A stretch of DNA of 64,000 nt, taken from positions 3,472,118 through 3,536,117 of the forward strand of contig NC_016627.1 of the NCBI RefSeq assembly GCF_000237085.1. Direction: 5' to 3'. This DNA comes from Acetivibrio clariflavus DSM 19732. GTDB lineage: Bacteria; Bacillota; Clostridia; Acetivibrionales; Acetivibrionaceae. The position numbers were made by a program, and so were the translations under genes. The number at the start of each line of letters is the position of its first letter. Position 1 is the stretch's first letter. The notes beneath the pieces were generated by a model. The model made no database searches and had not been told where the DNA came from. It saw only the letters and a program-made list of their open reading frames with translations. Positions 17,688 through 25,031 of this stretch are shown here, in pieces.

Positions 17688-17775
17688 CTTCACACCTCCA
17701 TAAATTGTTTATTTTTGAAGTTGTAATATTTATATGAATATCGGCATAAATTATTTAAAATAATTAAAATAGTTT

Positions 17776-19026
17776 CTAACTTTTAGCCTTAGACTTAAGC
17801 TTTAATATAACTTTCTTAATTGCCCTCAGCAGCTTTAATAGTATCAGAAATATTTCTATCCATATTAATATTAATAATAAAATTGTAATTTCTTTATACT
17901 CAATCATTGATTTAACTAAACTCGAAAACATATCCACTGAAGAATAGACGTTTACAGCGGGATACAAATCCACATTAATTTCAGTGTCATCTTTCAGTAT
18001 GTATTTCACAGCACCCACAACTTGAGTTTTAAGTACAGGGAGCTCAATATTTTCTTTAATTTTTATATCAATATTTTTTATATAATATTCTCCAACCGGA
18101 AAGGTATAATAAACATCTATTGGGCTAATCAAATCTATTGTTTTACCTTCAACCGTCATAGTATCTATAATTTGTTCTTTTTTAACCAAAATACCTGTCT
18201 TGAAATTTTCGAAACCATAGTCAAGCAATTTGATTGAATCTTCATAAACATATTCTTCCGGTGAATCCAGGACAATACTAATAATTCTCATATTATTTCT
18301 TGTTGCCGTAGTTATAGCAGTTTGCCGTTCCAAATCATTATATCCCGTTTTGCCTCCGTCAATACCGTCATATCTCCAGAAGAGACTATTGCTGTTAGTT
18401 ATAATTTCCACTTTGTTCTGATTTGTCCACAACTTCGCCTCTGTAGAAAAAATACGGTCAAAGGCAGGATTTGACAAAGCATACCTTAATAATACAGCAA
18501 GGTCATAAGCAGTTGTATACTGTGCCTCATCGTACAATCCGGTCGGATTTGTAAAATTAGTATCTTTCAACTTCAGTTCATGGGCTTTTTTATTCATCAT
18601 ATCCACAAAAGTTTTCACATCACCGCCAACGTATTCTGCCAATGCAATAGCCGAATCGTTTCCTGAAGTAAGAATAATTGTGTAAACCAAGTCCTCAACC
18701 GAGTATTTGGCACCTACTTCCAAGTTCATCTTTAACCCTTCAACTTCGGTTACATTTTTACTTATTGTCACCTGCGTATCAAGCTTTGCTCCTGCTTTTT
18801 CCAGCGCCAGCAATGCTGTCATCAATTTATTGGCACTTGCTATATGCAGTCTGTTTCTGCTATTCTTCTCAAACAATATTTGTCCTCTTTTAGATTCAAC
18901 AAGTATTGCCGATGCAGCTTGAACTTCCGGAGGTTCTATAGCGGCAAATACCTGCCCCCCATTAACAAATATTATCAACAAAACAATTAAAAAGCACTGA
19001 ACTTTAATCAGGAATCTGTTTTTCAT
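17776..19026 (-). CDS. D-alanyl-D-alanine carboxypeptidase (DacF/PBP5 type)
   Basis: This is a 416-residue S11-family peptidase that trims the terminal D-Ala of peptidoglycan stem peptides. An N-terminal signal (about 1-29) is followed by SANKLMTA (SxxK), TSGNDSAIALAE (SxN) and DGGKTGYN (KTG). A beta-rich PBP5 C-domain and a C-terminal membrane helix (about 375-400) with a basic tail anchor it to the outer face of the membrane. The ATG at 19024-19026 has GAGG six bases upstream and is preferred to the earlier one at 19038. Confidence 0.94.
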   Translation of the reverse strand: MKNRFLIKVQCFLIVLLIIFVNGGQVFAAIEPPEVQAASAILVESKRGQILFEKNSRNRLHIASANKLMTALLALEKAGAKLDTQVTISKNVTEVEGLKMNLEVGAKYSVEDLVYTIILTSGNDSAIALAEYVGGDVKTFVDMMNKKAHELKLKDTNFTNPTGLYDEAQYTTAYDLAVLLRYALSNPAFDRIFSTEAKLWTNQNKVEIITNSNSLFWRYDGIDGGKTGYNDLERQTAITTATRNNMRIISIVLDSPEEYVYEDSIKLLDYGFENFKTGILVKKEQIIDTMTVEGKTIDLISPIDVYYTFPVGEYYIKNIDIKIKENIELPVLKTQVVGAVKYILKDDTEINVDLYPAVNVYSSVDMFSSLVKSMIEYKEITILLLILIWIEIFLILLKLLRAIKKVILKLKSKAKS

Positions 19027-19406
19027 ATTCAACCTCATCTAATTCTAACACCAGTATTTTATAATTAGAAAGACATTATTGATTTCTTACTGAAATTTAT
19101 TTACATCAAACAAGTTAATTATAACAAACCGATGCAAAATATTCATTAGATATTTCATTTTAATTATAGCATTTAATTTCTTATTTACAACTGCGGTACT
19201 GCCATTTTTCTGCCAAGGTCCAAAAAAACATAACTTCCATAAATAATACATTTATACTTTATAAACTTCAAAATGCATTATGCCCCTCCATACTTAAATA
19301 TATATAATTTCCTGAAAATAATGAATTTTAATTCTTTTGCAAAAACATGCAGTATTTCTTTCAGATATTGTGGCAAACTAACAACAGTAACAGGAGGTGT
19401 TCTTCT

Positions 19407-19568
19407 TTGGGAAGCAAAAAAAACAAGAAATCAAAACAGCCAATCGATAATTCCGCAGGATTATACGAATTTGCCAATGACCAGCTTGGCGAAAACAAAG
19501 ATGCGGCTTTTAATGATCTAGCAAAAAAATCAAACAATAAACAAACTTCGTTCAAAAAGAAAAAGTAG
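19407..19568 (+). CDS. small basic protein, unknown
   Basis: This 53-residue frame starts with TTG at 19407-19409. A perfect AGGAGG lies nine bases before it, better than any other start. The peptide is highly charged and soluble, with Lys-rich ends (GSKKNKKSKQ...SFKKKK) and a middle helix-like stretch SAGLYEFANDQLGENKDAAF. A terminator follows 23 bases after the stop. It may be a small spore or nucleic-acid binding protein, but no family is recognised. Confidence 0.7.
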   Translation: MGSKKNKKSKQPIDNSAGLYEFANDQLGENKDAAFNDLAKKSNNKQTSFKKKK

Positions 19569-19588
19569 CAAATTATCCTTTCATATAA

Positions 19589-19640
19589 TAATAACAAACA
19601 AGAAAAGAGTAAACTTAAACCTTTTCTTGTTTGTTTTAAT
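19589..19640. terminator. terminator between convergent genes
   Basis: ACAAACAAGAAAAG pairs with CTTTTCTTGTTTGT, with TTTTAATG after it on the plus strand. It lies between the small basic protein gene and the PilZ gene. Confidence 0.8.
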
Positions 19641-19678
19641 GTTCGGAATATTCTTAATTTTTCTGAAAACATGTATTT

Positions 19679-20296
19679 TTATTTTTGCTCTTTCAAATGC
19701 AATACAGCCTTTTCCTGTTCATCTTTCAATATATTTAAATAGAGCTTTAAAGAATTCTTTGTATTATAATCTTGAAGTACTGTCTTTATACCGTATTGAA
19801 AGTTCTTTGAACTTTTCCCTTTCCAAACTACAGTTCCGGCTAATTCCAATACCCTGTTATCTATGTATGTATCACAAACCACTTCATCACCCTCTGAAAG
19901 CTTGGTTTTAGATACAATTGACAATCCGTTCAGACTTATATTTCTCACATAGGCTGATTTCTTTTTGCCGTTTTTCACTCTCAGGTCCGCATAAAGGGAT
20001 ACCGGAAATCGTTCAAATATCCTTTTTTCTTTGATATGTTCTGTATTTTCGATTTTTAACGCCACACTGCCATCCTTGGCATTAATATACCGAATAGAGC
20101 ATTCGGCGGCATAAATATCCACACCAGTCTGAAAACCTAAAACAGCAGGATCATCTTCAAACAAATCATAGGCTGGAAACTTTCGGGGAAGGTTCAGCAA
20201 AACTTCATTTTCCATGACGTTGAGAACTACGCTCTGAAAAGGAGTACTCTTTGAATAATGCGCCAAAGTTACAATGTCACCTGGTTTTAGTTTCAT
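19679..20296 (-). CDS. PilZ-domain c-di-GMP binding protein
   Basis: This 205-residue cytosolic protein has an N-terminal YcgR-like beta domain (about 1-95) and a C-terminal PilZ domain (about 100-190). The two c-di-GMP motifs are visible: RIFER (RxxxR) and NISLNGLSI, with Asn in place of the usual first Asp of D/NxSxxG. It probably links c-di-GMP to motility or surface behaviour as in YcgR. The ATG at 20294-20296 has AAGGAGG just upstream and is preferred to the frame start at 20344. Confidence 0.9.
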   Translation of the reverse strand: MKLKPGDIVTLAHYSKSTPFQSVVLNVMENEVLLNLPRKFPAYDLFEDDPAVLGFQTGVDIYAAECSIRYINAKDGSVALKIENTEHIKEKRIFERFPVSLYADLRVKNGKKKSAYVRNISLNGLSIVSKTKLSEGDEVVCDTYIDNRVLELAGTVVWKGKSSKNFQYGIKTVLQDYNTKNSLKLYLNILKDEQEKAVLHLKEQK

Positions 20297-20566
20297 ACTG
20301 TACCTCCTTGTTGATATTTTGTGTAATTTTACTATGGAATACATTTTAATATTTCTATATAGGCATTCAAAATCCTTCCTGCCTTTTACCTATTTAAATA
20401 CAGCTTATCAAATAAAATACTTACATTTTAATTAAGCTATGATAAAATATAAATGTAAATTAAATGCATTTGTATAATTTAATGCTTTTCAAGAAAGAAT
20501 TATCTTTGATTTCAGTTAATAGTTATAATTAATAAGTGATTTATCCCGTGAAAGCTGGTGATTATA

Positions 20567-21391
20567 TTGGACAGAATTGTTTTTAAAGCCTATGCTATAT
20601 CTAATGAAATCGACCTCAACAGCATAGCTGACCTATGCCATATACCAAAAAAGTATACCTGGGAAGAACCGCTTATACTCTATGGAAATGTACTGAGCTC
20701 AATTCTAAAACGAGATCTGTCACCGGAACAGAAAGTCATGGTATTTTCTTTCGGCAGCGTTGTATTTATCAATTGCACCAATAATGACGAATTGGTTTTC
20801 ATGGAGTATTTAAAAAGCATTAAATCCGATATTGACACAAAAACTTATGATAAATACAGTGACGATTACCAACTGGAAATCAGGGAAAATTCCGAAATCG
20901 AGCTTACAGATAAATATGTTCTTGTACCAAAATTTGAGGATTTTTACCCCGAACTCATATCTACAGTTATAGCAAAATCGGTAGCCTTAGAAAAAACCGA
21001 GGAAAAGCTCGGTCAAATAGTGGATAAACTTGAAACAATGATTGACAAACTGGAAAAGGGAAAACTTAATGTAGGTAACAAGGAAATTGCCAATACTGCC
21101 GCAAAAATAGTCCGGCATGAGTACAACACATTAGCTTATATAATGATTTTGGATAAACCCGATATTACATGGTCCAGTATTCAAGCCGAAGAATTTTATA
21201 CCCGTATGGCAGAATTTTTTGAATTAAATGACAGATATATAATTCTAAAAGAAAAAACCAATATATTAAATAGTATTATAGACGGTTTTTCCTCCATAAC
21301 CCACTCCATCAGAGGCTTGTTTGTCGAATGGGTGATAGTTTTACTGATAGTTGTGGAAATTGTTCTTATGCTAATTGATTTATTAAAGTAA
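20567..21391 (+). CDS. RMD1/DUF155 family protein, paralogue 1
   Basis: This is a protein of about 274 residues in the RMD1/YagE (DUF155) family, first described in yeast mitochondria and of unclear bacterial function. The body (about 1-240) includes the family pattern VMVFSFGSVVFINC, and a C-terminal membrane helix (VIVLLIVVEIVLML) ends the protein. The start is uncertain: TTG at 20567 has GGTG six bases upstream, while GTG at 20558 is an alternative. It is followed 13 bases later by a paralogue, suggesting a two-gene operon and a hetero-oligomer. Confidence 0.8.
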   Translation: MDRIVFKAYAISNEIDLNSIADLCHIPKKYTWEEPLILYGNVLSSILKRDLSPEQKVMVFSFGSVVFINCTNNDELVFMEYLKSIKSDIDTKTYDKYSDDYQLEIRENSEIELTDKYVLVPKFEDFYPELISTVIAKSVALEKTEEKLGQIVDKLETMIDKLEKGKLNVGNKEIANTAAKIVRHEYNTLAYIMILDKPDITWSSIQAEEFYTRMAEFFELNDRYIILKEKTNILNSIIDGFSSITHSIRGLFVEWVIVLLIVVEIVLMLIDLLK

Positions 21392-21404
21392 GGGATTGTT
21401 TCAA

Positions 21405-22268
21405 ATGAGTTATATAAAGATTAAAAGTATAAAGGTTTCAAACTTCTTTTCATTGGATAAAATTGCAGAATTCCTTGGTATACCGATGCAGTCCAGATGG
21501 GATGATTACATCATTCTGAGCGGTAACCATCTCGATTTGGTTTTGAAATACAATACCCAAAACAAACACGTTTACATATTTAAATATGGGTGTGTTTCCT
21601 TTGCCAATTTTGAGGAAGAGGAAATTTCCACATTCATCAAGTATATTGAATCAATTGGTGTAAAAATCAATTACTCCCTAATTTATAACTACTATGACGT
21701 TCATAATATAGAAGTCTTGCCAAACAAAAAAATCAAGCTTTGGCAAAACGATAATGCCGAATATGATTATGACGATACCCTCATTCACACTATCTCAATA
21801 ATTCTTTCAAAATCCATAGAACTCTATAGACTTGAATCGGAATTAGACAAACTTCTCGATGATGCGGAACAATTCATAACTTTCTTGCAAAGGGGACGTC
21901 TTGGATTTTACAGAAGAAAATCCTCGCTGCTGATATCGAAAATACTACGCTTCCAATATGACAGTATACATAATATCAGGATTTTGGACAGACCGGGTTT
22001 TGTAGAACAAAGCATGAACTTAAAAGCTATATATGCCAGTCTTTCAGAGTATTACGAACTGGATGAGCGTCTGGAAATCGTGGAAGGGAAAATAGCCAGT
22101 TTGCATGATATTCTTGATCTTTACTCAAATTTGAGCTTCAACCAAAGCGAGACAAGACTTATATTATTTGAAATATTTCTACTGGCCCTATTCCCTGCAT
22201 TTCATATACTGGAGCATCTGTTTAAAAACAGTACCCCGTTAAGTTTCTTTATAAACCTGTTCAAGTAA
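21405..22268 (+). CDS. RMD1/DUF155 family protein, paralogue 2
   Basis: This is a 287-residue second member of the RMD1/DUF155 family. It shares the order VYIFKYGCVSFANFE, a long helical region (about 150-240) and a C-terminal hydrophobic segment (LILFEIFLLALFPAF) with the preceding gene. The ATG at 21405 has AAGGGA about nine bases upstream and is preferred to the earlier frame start at 21396. Divergence between the two copies is large, so the duplication is old. Confidence 0.82.
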   Translation: MSYIKIKSIKVSNFFSLDKIAEFLGIPMQSRWDDYIILSGNHLDLVLKYNTQNKHVYIFKYGCVSFANFEEEEISTFIKYIESIGVKINYSLIYNYYDVHNIEVLPNKKIKLWQNDNAEYDYDDTLIHTISIILSKSIELYRLESELDKLLDDAEQFITFLQRGRLGFYRRKSSLLISKILRFQYDSIHNIRILDRPGFVEQSMNLKAIYASLSEYYELDERLEIVEGKIASLHDILDLYSNLSFNQSETRLILFEIFLLALFPAFHILEHLFKNSTPLSFFINLFK

Positions 22269-22317
22269 AAAACTGATGCAAAGTTAACTTAATCCCATAT
22301 CTTTGCATCAGTTTCAA
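22266..22317. terminator. terminator between convergent genes
   Basis: AAACTGATGCAAAG pairs with CTTTGCATCAGTTT between the DUF155 pair and the SASP gene. It can serve both strands. Confidence 0.8.
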
Positions 22318-22347
22318 ATCCAACTGCCCTCTTACACATTTCTACAT

Positions 22348-22533
22348 TTACTTTACCAAACCCTTTTCCACCAGCATATTTACAGGTACATCCTGCTTAA
22401 CATTTGTTTGAAGATTGGATACCTGTACAGTATTGTCATCCAATACATTCTCTATCCAAACAGGATCACCCTGATACAAAACTTCTATAACCCCTTTTGA
22501 TTCCATTATTTGTTTTGCTCTATTGCTATCCAT
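22348..22533 (-). CDS. sspH: SspH-like small acid-soluble spore protein
   Basis: This 61-residue protein matches H-type SASPs: it opens MDSNRAKQIMESKG and contains YQGDPVWIENV and the C-terminal QDVPVNMLVEKGL. These proteins bind in the core of dormant spores and are made in the forespore. The ATG at 22531-22533 lies 10 bases after GGAG. Its presence supports a spore-forming host. No sigma-G promoter was assigned with confidence. Confidence 0.92.
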   Translation of the reverse strand: MDSNRAKQIMESKGVIEVLYQGDPVWIENVLDDNTVQVSNLQTNVKQDVPVNMLVEKGLVK

Positions 22534-23217
22534 GCGCAATCATCTCCAATAATTATTTTTTTATTTCTTAGTATTCCCTTATTATTTTGCCGTTATGAGT
22601 AAACTATATCTATGGAATTATATTCCGTTTTCTAACGTCTTAATATATTACTAACTAAAGAGAATTTTGTTGTCTTTTTTTTAGATTTTTTACGTTGTAT
22701 AATAAAATTGTACAAGGTAAACATAAAGCTTCTAAGTGTTGAGTCTGATTTCTTATCCGTGTTACTTATTTATTTTAACATAAATAAAAATTTTGTTGGA
22801 AGGAGGATGCAGGGATTCTGTAATATTCTCAAATTCTAACTAAAAGTTTTTACAAGTTTTTGTCTATTAATTCTTTAGTCTGAATTACGAATTTTTAGTT
22901 GGGGAGTTAATTACGTTTATCCGATTTTTTAGGGGAGAATTTTAAAGAATTAGGGGAGTATGTGAGCGTATTATAAGAAAATAAGTTTTTAAATGTTTTT
23001 AGGATAAAGGTATAAACCAAATAAATGTATAGGGATATTCGGGGAGTTAATGTACAAGGCTAAAGATTAATAGAAGAAAAGATTAAGACAGAGAGAAATC
23101 GTTAAATAAGATTTATATGTTTTATTTCGCAGGGGGAGTAGGTAAAATTAAAAAAATTGCTTTTTGCTTATTTGATTATTTAGATAATAAAAAGAGATTT
23201 GAATATTAAATGATTTA
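22534..23217. other. long gene-free region with GGGGAG words
   Basis: No gene is supported in about 680 bases. The word GGGGAG occurs five times on the plus strand (22901, 22932, 22953, 23041, 23133) in otherwise AT-rich DNA, often followed by TTAAT. TATAAT-like words occur near 22697. A hairpin with a plus-strand T-run closes the region. It could hold a non-coding RNA or a decayed gene. Confidence 0.4.
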
Positions 23218-23243
23218 AGCACCATTACTGGTGCTTTTTATTT
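23216..23243. terminator. hairpin terminator
   Basis: AGCACCA and TGGTGCT pair around TTAC. The T-run (TTTTTATTT) is on the plus strand, although the nearest gene end is that of the minus-strand zinc-ribbon gene 17 bases away. Confidence 0.6.
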
Positions 23244-23259
23244 GAAGTTATTTAAAGTA

Positions 23260-23652
23260 TCAATCACTTTTATTGTTTCTCTTTTCCCTCTCCATTTCAA
23301 TTTCCTTCATTTGCTTTATAAAATTTATCTGAGTTTCCGTTCTATATATAGCACCGTTCTCAGTAATATATCTTTCTGAGGAAGCCAACTGATTTTCATC
23401 TTCATTTTTGCTTCTGATACGGGCAACAAGCTCATAAAATTCCCAGCTATCTATTTCATGCTGTTTTTCGCATATTGGACAAACAAGAATGTAATCTATT
23501 TTGTACGGGATTATCGGAAACGAAAATAGAGTAAAACAGGTTGATATTTTCCGTAACAGAAATGTGACTTCATTATCGCAGGAACTGCATTTTTCTCTCT
23601 TTGACGGTCCAAAGTTCTGTTCTTTTCTGTAGTCCCACCCGAAAACAGGCAT
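23260..23652 (-). CDS. zinc-ribbon protein, unknown
   Basis: This is a 130-residue soluble protein. It has two CxxC pairs, CSSC near residue 23 and CPIC near residue 56, flanking a hydrophobic stretch (TCFTLFSFPIIPYKIDYILV), the layout of a short zinc ribbon. The C-terminal third is helical and charged, ending EIEMEREKRNNKSD. The ATG at 23650-23652 lies eight bases after a perfect AGGAGG, so the 12-codon extension upstream is rejected. Function is unknown. Confidence 0.75.
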   Translation of the reverse strand: MPVFGWDYRKEQNFGPSKREKCSSCDNEVTFLLRKISTCFTLFSFPIIPYKIDYILVCPICEKQHEIDSWEFYELVARIRSKNEDENQLASSERYITENGAIYRTETQINFIKQMKEIEMEREKRNNKSD

Positions 23653-24026
23653 ATTTAACACCTCCTGAATCATTCTAACTAACAGCAACTTTGTTGAAAA
23701 ACATGATATATGACCTTTTACTACCTCCGGAAAACTTATGATATCATTCTACTATCATTATATGACTAACCTTGTTCTTCAGCTAATTCTCCTCTAAGAC
23801 TGATGTTTCAGTTTAAAGATTTATTCAAATAAATTTGCGATTAGAAATTTATATAGACATGCCAAGCTCTTCAAAAAGTATGTGTAAGTATTTTACCACA
23901 TTTTTCTTTATATTACAAGTTATTATTTTGATACTTCAGCCAGTATGGCTCTATTTGAATTTTTCCTTATATAGCAATAATTTGTATGCTATAATATAAT
24001 CCGAATATTTTTTAGGGGGCATGCCT
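23653..24026. other. divergent intergenic region
   Basis: This gap separates the divergent zinc-ribbon and lipoprotein genes. A TATAAT at about 23994 (GCTATAATATAATCC) is a likely -10 for the lipoprotein gene. Nothing else is seen. Confidence 0.4.
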
Positions 24027-24896
24027 ATGAAAAAAATTTGGACATATTTGATTTTTCTACTACTTATATCGGCAGGTTGTTCAAATTCATCAAGTGTAAA
24101 TAACGATATAAATCTTGAAGAAGTAAGTCCTGCAATTTCACAAAATGCAGAAAATACTCCGGTCCCTGAACCAACACCCATTCCAACCCTTCAAATAGTA
24201 AACGCAATTGATTTGGAATTTGAACCTCATGGGATAAAACCTCTCACCAGGGGAAAACCGGACGAAAAATGGCAAAAAGTATACAGCGTATATTACGGTG
24301 AATTACCGAACCAGAAAGAGGCAAATATAAGTTTCTATTGGGATAAACCAACAGATGATCAGGAAAAAGATCCAAAAGATCCTTCAAACATCATAAAAAA
24401 AGTCCATGTTTATCTTGAAGCCGGAGAATCCAGTTATAATTTATGTTCGCTGGAATATTTGAATTTTGATGATATGAAAGATATTGAAGTTGTCGATTTG
24501 ACAAATGACGGAATTAAGGACTTTATAATAAGAGGTTTTGGCGGTGCTACCTGTGAACTTGCATGGGTTATAGGATACAAAGACGGACAATGGTACCAAC
24601 TTTTAGATTATACTAATTTAACCGTTCACGACTTGGATGGAGACGGCAAGCAGGAACTTGTATCATCATCTTTCGGTTCTCTTCCTCCTTTTGTACAAAT
24701 ACTGCGCTGGAATGGAAAATGCTTTGAAATAGCTGATGTTACTGAATTTACAAAAATGGATTATGCAACTCTAAATTATGAGTACGACAACTGGATCATT
24801 ACATCAGGCAAGATTTCGGAATCATATGATTATTATTACATATACAAAGACGGAAAACTCCATCAGATCGCATTGGACGAAAAGGAAGATAAGTAG
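24027..24896 (+). CDS. lipoprotein, VCBS/FG-GAP-like repeats
   Basis: This 289-residue protein has a lipoprotein signal MKKIWTYLIFLLLISAGC, so Cys18 is the lipidated residue after cleavage. A Pro-rich linker (PVPEPTPIPT) leads to a beta-rich domain. Two calcium-loop-like segments, DLTNDGIKDF and DLDGDGKQEL, resemble FG-GAP/VCBS repeats of secreted proteins. The ATG at 24027 has AGGGGG seven bases upstream and fits better than the one at 24021. Function is unknown; it is next to, and convergent with, the cellulase gene. Confidence 0.8.
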   Translation: MKKIWTYLIFLLLISAGCSNSSSVNNDINLEEVSPAISQNAENTPVPEPTPIPTLQIVNAIDLEFEPHGIKPLTRGKPDEKWQKVYSVYYGELPNQKEANISFYWDKPTDDQEKDPKDPSNIIKKVHVYLEAGESSYNLCSLEYLNFDDMKDIEVVDLTNDGIKDFIIRGFGGATCELAWVIGYKDGQWYQLLDYTNLTVHDLDGDGKQELVSSSFGSLPPFVQILRWNGKCFEIADVTEFTKMDYATLNYEYDNWIITSGKISESYDYYYIYKDGKLHQIALDEKEDK

Positions 24897-24944
24897 CAAT
24901 TGTGCTCATCAACAGCCCAAAAATAAAATTCACCTTTGAATACC

Positions 24945-24992
24945 AAAAAAGTGCCGTAAACTCCATTAAGCAGTTTACGACACTTTTTATCC
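24945..24992. terminator. terminator between lipoprotein and cellulase genes
   Basis: AAAAAGTGCCGTAAACT pairs with AGTTTACGACACTTTTT. The symmetric A and T runs allow use on both strands. Confidence 0.85.
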
Positions 24993-25031
24993 TAACAATG
25001 TTATTGCAGAATCTTTAACTATGCTTTATTT

